Assembly (NCBI RefSeq): GCF_023333595.1
Contig: NZ_JAIQZM010000002.1
Coordinates: forward strand, 51,068 to 115,067
Length of the DNA: 64,000 nucleotides
DNA from: Argonema galeatum A003/A1
Lineage (GTDB): Bacteria; Cyanobacteriota; Cyanobacteriia; Cyanobacteriales; Aerosakkonemataceae
Direction: 5' to 3'
Shown: positions 1 through 8,868 of the stretch, one piece after another
How positions within the stretch are numbered: the first letter of the stretch is position 1
Layout of the letters: every line of letters starts with the position of its first letter
The notes under the pieces: generated by a model
Seen by the model: the letters and a program-made list of their open reading frames with translations, nothing else
What the model was told of the DNA's origin: nothing
Databases searched by the model: none
Program-made: the position numbers and the translations under genes

Positions 1-640
1 AATTCCACAACCGCAATGTCTTGTCACCACTGCCACTAACAATCATTTCCCCATCTGGACTAAAGGCAACAGAAGTGACAAAATCTTCATGCCCCATAAA
101 AGGTGAACCAATCGGATTACCTTGGAGATCCCACAACCGCACTGTATTGTCATCACTACCACTGACAATTCGTTGCCCATCGGGACTAAAGGCAACAGAA
201 AAGACAAAACTCTTATGTCCTTGAAAAGGAATTGACTCTCTGGCTGTTTCCATTGTTCTTTGCATTGCCGTCTGGACTGGGGGGAGAATTTGTGGCAATT
301 TCTCTGCATTTTCACCCATTGTTTGAATTGCCAAAACTAAAGCTTCTAGCGGTTCAACAGCCAATAAATTCAGCACTCTCGCCGCCTGTTCTCGTAACCT
401 TGATTCAGTAAGTGCTTGTTGTAATTCAGTAATTCGGTCTTGTTCGTGAATATTACTTTGCTGGTAAAAATTGCTAACGTTTGCATCTAAATTTGATGCC
501 AATTCTAGCCATTTTTCTCGCGATTGTGCTAGCAATCCACCCATTATTAAATTATCATCAGTTGGCTGTTTCTCCCATTCTCGGAAAGCCTCATTTATTC
601 GGTCAATCAATCTTCGCTGTTCCCAACTTTCCTGCCGTTA
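1..640 (-). pseudogene. WD40 part of a broken caspase/STAND/WD40 gene (runs off the left edge)
   Basis: Reading the minus strand leftward from the TAA at 638-640, the same frame stays open to the window edge. It encodes the expected helical linker (EAFREWEKQ, LLAQSREKWLELASNLDA, ALTESRLREQAARVLNLL) and then two WD40 blades (VAFSPDGQRIVSGSDDNTVR and VAFSPDGEMIVSGSGDKT). This is the natural continuation of the STAND ATPase fragment at 638-2062, so the TAA looks like a nonsense mutation and not a true end. WD40 propellers act as the sensing half of STAND proteins. No convincing start lies downstream of the stop, so this part is probably not translated. The rest of the propeller lies outside the window. 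Confidence 0.75.
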
Positions 641-2062
641 TTCTACAAACCTTTGCCAACCTTCAATCAAAGCTTCATGGGCTAAATCAACCCCTTCTTC
701 TCCACCAACTAACAATCGTCCGCAAATCAACTCATCCAAAACATTATTAATAACTTGCCCATCCGCTAAATTATCCTTAGCAATACCCAACAATTTAGCT
801 TTGGTTTGCCTTTGCCTAGTATCCTTTTCCCCCTCACCCGTTCGCACCAATCTTAAAAATATCCGCTTAATCCATTCCTGTTCTTCCGCCGTTCTCTCCA
901 ACTGCGGCAAATCTTTCTGAAAATCCTTATATCTATAAACCTTTTCCGCGTGACGGTTCAGCGCCCCAGTTACTCCCCCTAGCACCCGATACTGTTCTAA
1001 ACTTAGCTGATGCTTTTGGTTGTCGCGTTTCTCCCAAAGTTCCGTCAGCGCAAACTGCAACAAAGGTAAACAGTTTTTCTCCTTCCCCACTTCATCCAAA
1101 ATCTCTCCCAGCAAACCACTTTCCAGATGATAACCTTGAAGATTAGCAGGTTTTGCGATCGCCTCTTCTAATTCTGCCCCCAACAAAGGCGGCATATACA
1201 CCGCTTGATTTTGAATCAACCGAGTCAGCGACTCATAACTTAAACAATATTCCAGAAAATCCGCCCGCATTGTCGTCACTATTGCCAACCGCGGGTCGGG
1301 AATCTCTGCTACTTTGGTCAGCAATTCAATAAATCGGCGTGTCTGTTCATCTTGATCCTGAGAACGAAGGGTAAACACCTCTTCAAATTGATCTACCACT
1401 AACAACAATCGCTTTGAACCGGGTAATCTTTCAATTACGGCAGGTAAACCAGCCCTTTCCATGAGAGAATAGATTTCTGGCAATTGCGATCGATCAAACC
1501 AACCGTTAAAAGCCCGCTTCAATTCCGCCAACGGTTCCACACCGGGCAAAATCGGTTCCGCTAACAATTCCCAGCCATTTTCCTTTAATTTAGGAATCAA
1601 ACCTGCCCGAACTACGGAAGATTTGCCACTCCCCGACGCGCCAATAATCGGCACAAAATTCCCTTCTCCCAGCTTTTGCCATAGCAACTGGACGACTTTC
1701 TCCCGTCCAAAAAAGAAATCCTTCTGTTTTTCCTCAAAATACCTTAATCCTTGATAGGGACAATCTTCCTTAACCACCTTTACCGTCTGTTTCGGCGGAT
1801 ATTGAACTAAAGTAATGGAACGTCCCCACGCCATGCGAATCGGTTCTTGACCGCTGCCCTTGAGTTCTGATGTGATAAAGTCAAAAAGGCGATCGCCACT
1901 AACTCGCCCATCCTCATCAGCATTATCATCCCCCAATCCCTTCAGAACTGCCCCCGTAAAAACACCGTGTTCGATATCCTCACGCGCTTTTTCAAACGCA
2001 CGACAAGCAGCAATCAGGTAATAATCCTTTTGCCCAAAAGCTTTCAGGCTATCATCCAGCAC
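638..2062 (-). pseudogene. nSTAND1 NTPase fragment of a broken caspase/STAND/WD40 gene
   Basis: The open frame codes for 474 residues. The first 90 residues finish the caspase-like domain (DDSLKAFGQKDYYLIAACRA). The nSTAND1 entry motif follows at about residues 101-121 (CPYQGLRYFEE, FFFGRE), with Walker A at about 141-149 (GASGSGKSS) and a Walker B-like LLLVVDQFEEVF. The frame ends in TAA at 638-640, but coding potential continues past it into WD40 repeats. On the upstream side it is separated from the caspase N-terminal half by a 105-bp inverted-repeat insertion. The GTG at 2062 is only the first possible start after the insertion, not a natural one. The intact protein would have been a peptidase-effector STAND ATPase of the kind found in cyanobacterial conflict or signalling systems; as it stands, the gene is broken twice. 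Confidence 0.8.
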
Positions 2063-2070
2063 TTTTCGTT

Positions 2071-2175
2071 CTATAGCGATACGCGCTGGTATAGTTACAG
2101 ATTAGAATAGACGACATTGAGCTACACATAGATTCAATTCACTATTTGTAAATACGCCAGCGCGTAGCGCTATAG
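2071..2175. mobile_element. MITE-like 105-bp insertion with 19-bp terminal inverted repeats
   Basis: The left end at 2071-2089 (ctatagcgatacgcgctgg) is the reverse complement of the right end at 2157-2175 (ccagcgcgtagcgctatag) except for one base. The element lies exactly between the two halves of the caspase domain. If it is removed together with a short duplicated ctata/tata, the reading frame is restored across GS-I-ERKVLDDS. It has no coding capacity, so it would need a transposase supplied elsewhere. The exact target duplication (4-5 bp, ctata or tata) cannot be settled from one copy. Confidence 0.75.
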
Positions 2176-2625
2176 TATAGATCCAGCATGGCAGCAGTCC
2201 AGCAACACCACCAAATTGCTGAGATCCGATTTTCCGATCAAAACGTTGAAATCATCCAGCAGAATAGCGTTTTGCCCGTTGCTGGTACAATCCGAGGTGG
2301 CCAGATATCCTTCTTTCTCACCAGTCCAACTTGCCACCTCAAACCCATGTCCGGCAAAATAAATCAGCGCCTCTTGCTTGTGCGCCTGTTCCAGCAAAAA
2401 GGTTTTCAGCGCCTCCCGCAGTTCGTTACTCTTTAGCGGCTTATCCAGCGCCACCTCAAAGCGGCTTTCATCCTTGATCCACCGTGCTGGAAAGCGTTTC
2501 ACGTCTTGGAACTTGCCGTGTTTTTCTAAGAGTCGGGCAATTGCCTCTGCATCTGTAGCCGCCTTCGTGAGATTGGGAAAGTTATCATATATTGCTATAC
2601 CAATCACCAGGGCATATCTAGCCAT
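2170..2625 (-). pseudogene. Caspase-like (peptidase C14) N-terminal fragment
   Basis: This 151-residue frame opens with the typical caspase-fold strand (MARYALVIGIAIYDNFPNLT). It carries both catalytic residues: His93 in YFAGHGFE and Cys145 in LLDCCHAGS. Translation runs into the insertion at 2071-2175 and stops at its TAG just after the active-site Cys, so the fold cannot be completed. It is the N-terminal part of the gene continued at 638-2062 and 1-640. It is divergent from the Trypco1-like gene at 2679, with only about 50 bp between the two starts, so the two probably shared a regulatory region. A truncated peptide may still be made. Confidence 0.8.
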
Positions 2626-2678
2626 ACGGACGTTTTAGAGTATTCTTACCAACATAACACCATGCACCAAAGCTACTG

Positions 2679-3044
2679 ATGTCAGAAGTCCAACGCCTAA
2701 TTGTCAAAGACGACGGTACAGAGTACGACCTTTATATCCAGTCCAAGACAGACGCCGATGTGCCGAAGTCAGACGAGGATGAACCTGTATACCGAGATAT
2801 AAATATACCCACAGTCAACATCCAGGACGTTCAAGACAAAATTCGCAACTACGCCAAATTTGCACTGGGGGCGTTCAAAAATTTTACCGATGCGGAAGTT
2901 GAAGAAGTTACTATTAAATTTGGCATTAAACTGGGTGGCAAAACTGGGATTCCCTTTTTGACAGAGGGTTCAGCAGAGAGCAACTTTGAAATTGAGGTTA
3001 AGTGTAAGTTCCCAGATCTTCAAAAAAGCCAAAATACTCCTTAA
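2679..3044 (+). CDS. Trypco1-like (CU044_2847 family) small protein
   Basis: The product is 121 residues. The C-terminal half (EVEEVTIKFGIKLGGKTGIP, then FLTEGSAESNFEIEVKC) matches my memory of trypsin-co-occurring domain 1 proteins: a beta-rich domain with the strand pattern VxIKFGIKL and a final FEIEVxC. Such proteins are usually encoded beside trypsin-like or caspase-like peptidases and STAND NTPases, and that is the context here, with the caspase/STAND gene divergent upstream. No catalytic residue is expected; a binding or adaptor role is inferred. The start ATG is at 2679. An alternative is an uncharacterised conserved protein; family assignment is by pattern only. Confidence 0.65.
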   Translation: MSEVQRLIVKDDGTEYDLYIQSKTDADVPKSDEDEPVYRDINIPTVNIQDVQDKIRNYAKFALGAFKNFTDAEVEEVTIKFGIKLGGKTGIPFLTEGSAESNFEIEVKCKFPDLQKSQNTP

Positions 3045-3382
3045 GATAGATGTGCCGAAACTCTAAGTAAGCTGTGAACTTAGCCAGGATCGTTAATTCC
3101 CTGACTGGTGGGAGATTGGTGCGAGATCTGGGTTTAATGGAGTCGATCACCTTGCCAAGGGTGCTATCTTAAGTGTGGGATACGGAAACCTAATGAGTCA
3201 AACAAGACTCAACAATACTCAGACTTTAAGCCGTTCCTTGTCCGAAATGGAAGCTATGAAGCCTATCGGTACTGAAGATACGCGATCGATCGCTCTGTGG
3301 CCCAGCCAAATATCCCTCCCCCTGCGTGCTAAACGCGACTTTCCTTACCCGTCAAAATTGTTACTTGCCATTCATCGCACTT
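3045..3382. other. Intergenic stretch, no gene recognised
   Basis: The stretch contains open frames but none resembles a protein I know. A short frame at 3175-3408 overlaps the permease start and has no family features. There is no tRNA fold, long palindrome or tandem repeat. It separates the decayed caspase/Trypco1 pair from the glycan-export locus and probably holds the locus promoter. Confidence 0.4.
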
Positions 3383-4207
3383 ATGAGTCAATCAGAGTTA
3401 ATCATTGAGGCGGGTCGCACCGAAAAGCAATACTGGAAAGACTTGTGGCGCTACCGGGAGTTATTTTACTTCCTAGCTTGGCGGGATATTGTGGTACGGT
3501 ATAAGCAGACTGCGATCGGCATTGCCTGGGCCTTAATTAGACCTTTTCTAACAATGGTTGTTTTCACGGTGGTATTTGGTAAGCTAGCCAAGTTACCATC
3601 AGAAGGTGTCCCTTATCCAATCCTGGTTTTTGCAGCTATGCTACCCTGGCAATTCTTTGCCAATGCGCTTTCGGAATGCAGCAACAGCCTAATCGGCAAC
3701 GCCAATTTAATTTCTAAAATCTACTTTCCTCGCTTAATTGTCCCTGGTTCCGCAGTCATTGTGAGTTTTGTAGATTTTCTGGTTTCTGGCATAATCTTGT
3801 TGGCGCTGATGGCCTGGTACAATTTCGTGCCCGATTGGCGTATCTTGATGCTACCGCTGTTTATTTTGATTGCCTTTGCAGCAGCAATGGGTGCAGGTTT
3901 ATGGTTGGCAGCGCTAAATGTAAAATACAGAGATTTTCGTTACATCGTACCCTTTATCGTGCAGTTTGGTCTGTATATATCGCCAGTCGGTTTTACCAGT
4001 AGCATTGTGCCAGAACAATGGCGTATGATTTATTCATTGAATCCAATGGTGGGGGTGATTGACGGCTTTCGCTGGGCTATATTGGGTGGAGAGTTCAAGC
4101 TTTACTGGCCGGGATTCACCTTATCATTAGCATTGGTCGCCTTGTTATTTGCCAGTGGGGTCTGGTACTTCCGAAAAACGGAACGCACGTTTGCTGACGT
4201 AATTTAG
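3383..4207 (+). CDS. wzm: ABC-2 type polysaccharide export permease (Wzm-like)
   Basis: This is the membrane half of an ABC exporter that moves lipid-linked O-antigen or related glycan across the inner membrane. The 274-residue product has the conserved cytoplasmic N-terminus (YWKDLWRYRELFYFLAWRDI, then VVRYKQTAIGIAWALIRPF) and about six hydrophobic segments, with a late periplasmic loop ending in NPMVGVIDGFRWAI, all typical of Wzm/TagG proteins. The open frame extends upstream to 3326, but the ATG at 3383 gives the usual family N-terminus (MSQSELIIEAGRTEKQYW). The partner ATPase is the wzt-like gene at 6695. It leads a cluster of glycosyltransferases and methyltransferases on the same strand. 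Confidence 0.88.
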   Translation: MSQSELIIEAGRTEKQYWKDLWRYRELFYFLAWRDIVVRYKQTAIGIAWALIRPFLTMVVFTVVFGKLAKLPSEGVPYPILVFAAMLPWQFFANALSECSNSLIGNANLISKIYFPRLIVPGSAVIVSFVDFLVSGIILLALMAWYNFVPDWRILMLPLFILIAFAAAMGAGLWLAALNVKYRDFRYIVPFIVQFGLYISPVGFTSSIVPEQWRMIYSLNPMVGVIDGFRWAILGGEFKLYWPGFTLSLALVALLFASGVWYFRKTERTFADVI

Positions 4208-4311
4208 GCAGCAAAAGAGGAAAAATAATAGTTAAAAAAAACCAATCGATACTGGTTGACCGGAAACAAAAAAATATGTTCATTTAAGGTAAACAAAAGG
4301 AGAATAATATC

Positions 4312-5655
4312 GTGAAAGTTTTATTTAGCAATCCACCGTGGTGGGAAAAAAAAGAAGGGAGGTTCTGGTTCTGGAAAAAATACTGGCGTGTTGGCGTAAG
4401 AGCAGGTTCGCGATGGCCTTTTACCTACCTGAGTAACTGTAGCCCAGATAATTTTAAGTTTGGCGAATACCTACCTTACCCATTCTTCATGGGATATGCC
4501 ACAACTTATGCCAAAAAGGAGACGGGATATGATGTGCGTTTCCGTGACAGTATTGCTTTACGGGAATCGTATAACACTTACTTTAAGAACTTAGAAGAGG
4601 AAAGATACGAGTACATATTCATTGAAATTGCCACACCAAGTTGGGAACACGATCGCTTATTGATCGAGCAAATCCACAAACGTCTGCCAGAAACTAAAAT
4701 TGTAGTAACAGGACCGATTACAACCATTAAGTCAGAAGAAATACTCAATAATTATCCCGTTCACGCCTGCATTAGAGGTGAATACGAAAAAGGCAGCGTG
4801 CGTGTCCTCAAAGGAGAGTCTGGAATTATTGACTTTGACCTGCTAACTTTAGCAGAAATGAACGCAGCGCCCTTTCCCTATTTTGATGAACTTCACGCCT
4901 ACCGTTACTGGGACGGCAATCCAGTTGGGCAAGTAGCCCCTCATGCCCAGATTTGGAGCAGTCGTGGATGCCCGTTCAAGTGTATCTTTTGCGTATGGCC
5001 TGCGGCTATGACTGGTAACGACCCAGACGGTACCAAAACGCGAACAGTACGCCACTACTCACCAGAGTACATGGAAGCTTTCATTCGAGAATTAATCGAT
5101 CGCTTCCAATATAAGTGCATTTACTTCGACGACGATACATTTAATTTGGGCAACAGCCATGTGGTGAAAATGTGCGAAGTCATGGCTCGGATTGGCATTC
5201 CTTGGTCAGCTATGTGTCGAGCTGATACTATCCAAATGGGAACGTGGAAGTTGATGAAGGAAAGCGGTTGTTTTGGCGTCAAGTTAGGGTTTGAGAGTGG
5301 CAATCAACGGGTGGTAGACAAGATCGTCAATAAGCACCTAGATCTGGAGTATGCCGCGCAGATAGTTCGCGAATTAAAGCAAATCGGGATGACTGTTCAC
5401 GGCACTTTCACTTATGGTTTACCGGGAGAAACGAAGGAGGAAATGCTGGACACAAAACGCTTCATAGCTTCTCTGCCCTTTGATAGCTTCCAAGAATCAG
5501 GAACTGCTGAAATTGAGGGAACTCCACTCTATACTCTACGGAAACAGGGCAAGCTGGAAAAGTATGAGGGAGCTGCGATAGATTCAAATTACAAACGACA
5601 AGTAGACGGCAGCAAAAAAATGCAAGTTTTAGTGGAGGAGCTAAGAAGAAATTAG
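4312..5655 (+). CDS. B12-binding-type radical SAM protein
   Basis: The product is 447 residues with a GTG start preceded by an AGGAG-like site (aaaaggagaataatatc). The N-terminal part (MKVLFSNPPWW) looks like a cobalamin-binding Rossmann domain (FIEIATPSWEHDRLLIEQI, TGPITTIKSEEIL). The radical SAM core carries the cluster motif in RGCPFKCIFC (CxxxCxxC), followed by IYFDDDTFNLG and LKLGFESG-type strands and GTFTYGLPGETKEEM. The DxHxxG cobalamin motif is not evident, so B12 use is uncertain. Its place between wzm-like and glycosyltransferase genes suggests modification of a glycan or its lipid carrier, such as methylation or deoxygenation. The substrate cannot be read from the sequence. Confidence 0.82.
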   Translation: MKVLFSNPPWWEKKEGRFWFWKKYWRVGVRAGSRWPFTYLSNCSPDNFKFGEYLPYPFFMGYATTYAKKETGYDVRFRDSIALRESYNTYFKNLEEERYEYIFIEIATPSWEHDRLLIEQIHKRLPETKIVVTGPITTIKSEEILNNYPVHACIRGEYEKGSVRVLKGESGIIDFDLLTLAEMNAAPFPYFDELHAYRYWDGNPVGQVAPHAQIWSSRGCPFKCIFCVWPAAMTGNDPDGTKTRTVRHYSPEYMEAFIRELIDRFQYKCIYFDDDTFNLGNSHVVKMCEVMARIGIPWSAMCRADTIQMGTWKLMKESGCFGVKLGFESGNQRVVDKIVNKHLDLEYAAQIVRELKQIGMTVHGTFTYGLPGETKEEMLDTKRFIASLPFDSFQESGTAEIEGTPLYTLRKQGKLEKYEGAAIDSNYKRQVDGSKKMQVLVEELRRN

Positions 5656-5681
5656 TCTGAGGCTGGAGATCGTTTAGCAGG

Positions 5682-6569
5682 ATGAAAGATACGATGCCAA
5701 AAATTTCACTATACATTCCCAGTTTCAATGTAGAAAACTATATTGCGCGTTGTATTGAGGGAATATTAAATCAGACACACCCAGTAGATGAAATTTTGGT
5801 GATCGATGATGGTAGCCAGGATCGAACTGTGGAAATTGCTTCTCAATACCCAGTGCGAATTGTCAGGCATGAGGTTAATAAAGGACTTTCCGCCGCCCGC
5901 AATACAGGCTTGCGGAGTGCAAGCAATCAATTGGTGGCATCTTTAGATGCCGATTGTGTAGCAGATTCTCATTGGCTTGAAAACTTAGTACCCTTGTTAG
6001 AAGACGAAAAAATTGCAGTAGCAGGTGGTAGGTTGGTGGAGGCTATACAGGAGTCATGGGCCGATCGGTGGCGCAAAGTACACATGACTCAAGATTGGGG
6101 AGATAATCGTTTGTATAACCCTCCATTCATGTATGGCAACAACAGTCTTGTACGCAAATCTGTAGTAGAAGAGGTGGGATGGTTTAACGAGAAGTTAAGA
6201 ACCAATGGAGAGGATGTAGATATGTCAAAGCGAATCAACGAGAAAGGTTACGAGGCTGTATATGAACCAGGTGCAATTGTTAACCATCTTCGCCATGACA
6301 GTATTCCTTCTATTTTGGATACGTACTGGAGATACTTAAGATTCAGCTATCCCACCTATAAAGATATTACATTCAAATGGTTTTTGCACAATGCTTACTT
6401 TGTGCATTTAAAAGGAGTTTTGGTATCTCTGCTATATCGAGATTTAAAACAAAATAAAAATTACCACTTTATATGGTTGGATCTGTTAGTACCTTGGTAT
6501 TTAACGTACCGTAATTTTAAGTTACTACTAGAAACAAAAAATCAAGGAAGAAAAACTATGGAAGGATAA
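5682..6569 (+). CDS. Family 2 glycosyltransferase
   Basis: The 295-residue protein has a GT-A fold start (KISLYIPSFNVENYIARCIE, VDEILVIDDGSQDRTVEIA) and a DxD-type metal-binding strand (LVASLDADCVADSHW). Downstream lie ED motifs (RTNGEDVDMSKRI) expected of the catalytic base region. The C-terminal 60 residues are hydrophobic and basic, suggesting membrane association. ATG 5682 follows a GCAGG directly; ATG 5694 (MPKISLYIP) is an alternative start with better spacing to upstream purines. It sits between the radical SAM gene and the ABC ATPase and is probably co-transcribed. It would add one sugar to the growing glycan at the cytoplasmic face. Confidence 0.87.
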   Translation: MKDTMPKISLYIPSFNVENYIARCIEGILNQTHPVDEILVIDDGSQDRTVEIASQYPVRIVRHEVNKGLSAARNTGLRSASNQLVASLDADCVADSHWLENLVPLLEDEKIAVAGGRLVEAIQESWADRWRKVHMTQDWGDNRLYNPPFMYGNNSLVRKSVVEEVGWFNEKLRTNGEDVDMSKRINEKGYEAVYEPGAIVNHLRHDSIPSILDTYWRYLRFSYPTYKDITFKWFLHNAYFVHLKGVLVSLLYRDLKQNKNYHFIWLDLLVPWYLTYRNFKLLLETKNQGRKTMEG

Positions 6570-6694
6570 AGATACAGGGGGGCAAGACAAAATGTAGCGC
6601 AGTTAAAGCATTGCTTGGAAAGACTAAGCGAAAAATTTAAAGTCGCTCTAGACAAATTAGGTTAGCCAGTGTAATTTAGGCAGGAATTGAGGGC

Positions 6695-7960
6695 GTGTCT
6701 GATACTGTAATCCGCGTAGAAAATCTGGGTAAAAAATACGTGATCGGGCATCAGCAGCAAGTGCCTTATAAGACTTTGCGGGAGTCAATGGTACGAGGAG
6801 CAAAGTCTTTAAGTCTAAATTTGCTCAAACCTTTTCGCAAAAAAGATCCTAGCCCAGCTTATGAAGAATTTTGGGCTTTGAAGGATGTATCGTTTGAGAT
6901 TAAACAGGGCGATCGCGTCGGTATTATAGGTCGCAACGGCGCAGGCAAATCAACCCTATTAAAAATTTTAAGCCGTATCACGGAACCTACTACCGGACGT
7001 ATTTGTATCAAAGGTCGAGTAGCCAGTTTGTTGGAAGTGGGTACGGGATTTCACCCAGAGCTTACAGGCAGAGAAAATATTTATCTCAATGGAGCTATAC
7101 TGGGAATGAGCAAAGTTGATATTAAAAAAAAGTTTGATGAAATTGTGGCTTTTGCTGAGGTAGAAAAGTTTTTAGATACTCCGGTAAAGCGATACTCTTC
7201 TGGAATGTACGTAAGGCTAGCATTTGGGGTAGCTGCCCATTTAGAACCAGAAATTTTGGTGGTAGATGAAGTATTGGCGGTGGGCGATGCCCAATTTCAA
7301 AAAAAGTGTTTGGGTAAAATGGGAGAGGTAGGGAAAGAAGGGAGAACAGTGTTATTTGTAAGTCATCAAATGGGTATGCTGGCTCAACTTTGTAGCGAAG
7401 CAATTTTTTTAGAGACAGGGAAAGTAATAAAAAAAGGAGAAGCCAAGGAAGTCATATCTTTATATTTAGAAAAATCAACTTTTAATCAGACTAATACCTT
7501 TATTCGTTCAGACTTAGGTAAGATAGAAAAGGAGATTTATATTACACAAGCTAAAACAGTCAATAGTCTTGATGTTCCCTTGTCAGAATTTGGCCATACA
7601 GAGCAGATCGTATTAAAAATTAGTTTTTTGGTTAGAAGGTGGATAGAAGATGTGGTAATGGGCGTATCCTTAAAAGATATACAAAATCGTAAAATATTCA
7701 CAAGCCAGACTAAAGTGAACAACAAGTTGGGGTATATAAATAATCATGTAGAAATGACGGCAAAAATGAAGATACCTGTGAAACTTATAACACCTGGTAA
7801 ATACTATTTTACGATCGCATTTCATATACCTAATATTAGTATAATAGATATTATAGAAGAAGCTTGTATATTCACTGTTGTTGACATAGGTTCTGAATTT
7901 GCTATGTATGAAGGCGGAGATTACGGCTGTATTTTTGCTGACTGTTCCTGGGAAATGTAA
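6695..7960 (+). CDS. wzt: ABC polysaccharide export ATPase with Wzt-type C-terminal domain
   Basis: This is the ATPase partner of the permease at 3383. The 421-residue product has a start-proximal motif (VIRVENLGKKYVIGH), Walker A GRNGAGKST, a signature-like YSSGMYVRLAFG and Walker B EILVVDEVLAVGD, all of the O-antigen/teichoic-acid exporter type. Residues from about 250 to the end form an extra beta-rich domain (from SDLGKIEKEIYITQAKTV onward) matching the place of the Wzt C-terminal carbohydrate-binding domain, which in some systems recognises a terminal modification of the glycan before export. The start is GTG at 6695. The methyltransferase directly downstream (7987) could add such a cap; that is inference. 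Confidence 0.87.
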   Translation: MSDTVIRVENLGKKYVIGHQQQVPYKTLRESMVRGAKSLSLNLLKPFRKKDPSPAYEEFWALKDVSFEIKQGDRVGIIGRNGAGKSTLLKILSRITEPTTGRICIKGRVASLLEVGTGFHPELTGRENIYLNGAILGMSKVDIKKKFDEIVAFAEVEKFLDTPVKRYSSGMYVRLAFGVAAHLEPEILVVDEVLAVGDAQFQKKCLGKMGEVGKEGRTVLFVSHQMGMLAQLCSEAIFLETGKVIKKGEAKEVISLYLEKSTFNQTNTFIRSDLGKIEKEIYITQAKTVNSLDVPLSEFGHTEQIVLKISFLVRRWIEDVVMGVSLKDIQNRKIFTSQTKVNNKLGYINNHVEMTAKMKIPVKLITPGKYYFTIAFHIPNISIIDIIEEACIFTVVDIGSEFAMYEGGDYGCIFADCSWEM

Positions 7961-7986
7961 CTAAATTAAAACAAAGGAAATAGATT

Positions 7987-8868
7987 GTGATTAAAAACTT
8001 AGTAAATTACGAAGATTCCGTTCGTTGGATGCGGGAACAGCCAGAACTGGCAGAAGCAGTTAATCTTTGTTATTTGGATGAAGATAATCTAGCTGCTGCT
8101 AAACGTTTCTCATCAAGTGAAGAGTTTACAGAAGTTATAAAAATTTTACAGCTAGAGCGAACACATAAAAGGCTAAAAATACTTGATATTGGTTGTGGTA
8201 ATGGGATTGCTTCTTATGCTTTTGCGTCTAGGGGTCATGAGGTTTATGCTGTAGATCCTGACCCTAGTGAAGACGTCGGACTGGTAGCAACTAAGAGGTT
8301 AGCAGCACAGGTAAGCAACAGTTCCATATTAACTACACAGGCTTTTGCGGAATCCCTACCTTTCTCCGATTCTACTTTTGATATTATTTATGCTCGTCAA
8401 GCTCTACATCACTTCACTGATTTAGGCAAAGGTATTGCTGAATGCTCAAGGGTGTTAAAGCCGGGAGGTTTTCTACTGGCAACTAGAGAACACGTTGTTA
8501 ATGATGAGCAGCAATTAAAGCTATTTCTGGAAAGCCATATACTACACAAAATGCACGGAGGAGAGAATGCTTATTCTTTAGAGCTTTATAAAACGGTACT
8601 TGAACAGTCAGGTTTTAAGATATTAAAATGCCTTGCTCCTTTCGATACAGTCATAAATCACTTTCCTGCATCTAATCTTGAAGTAAGAAACTGGTTGCTT
8701 CATGCCTTGGAAAGGAAGTTAGGAAAAGTAGTTGCTTCATTGCTTATAAATATTTCTATAACTCAAAGCTTTTATCGATATCGGTTATCTAGGTCTTGCA
8801 ACAATCCAGGTAGACTTTATTCTTTCTTATGTGTCAAAGGAAAAAAAGGTAATGCGTATTCTATATGA
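7987..8868 (+). CDS. SAM-dependent class I methyltransferase
   Basis: The product is 293 residues from a GTG start, with AAAGGAAATAG upstream. Motif I is LKILDIGCGNGIASYAF, followed by the acidic strand end EVYAVDPDPSE, motif II-like FDIIYARQALHHF and motif III RVLKPGGFLLATREH. This is a methyltransf_11-type fold. The gene lies directly after the wzt-like ATPase, and its 3' end overlaps the next glycosyltransferase, so it belongs to the glycan operon. It may methylate a sugar of the exported chain. The acceptor is unknown. Confidence 0.82.
   Translation: MIKNLVNYEDSVRWMREQPELAEAVNLCYLDEDNLAAAKRFSSSEEFTEVIKILQLERTHKRLKILDIGCGNGIASYAFASRGHEVYAVDPDPSEDVGLVATKRLAAQVSNSSILTTQAFAESLPFSDSTFDIIYARQALHHFTDLGKGIAECSRVLKPGGFLLATREHVVNDEQQLKLFLESHILHKMHGGENAYSLELYKTVLEQSGFKILKCLAPFDTVINHFPASNLEVRNWLLHALERKLGKVVASLLINISITQSFYRYRLSRSCNNPGRLYSFLCVKGKKGNAYSI

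Noticed and set aside
3175..3408. 77-residue plus-strand frame before the permease
   Set aside because: It has no recognisable family and overlaps the permease start in another frame; composition looks non-coding.
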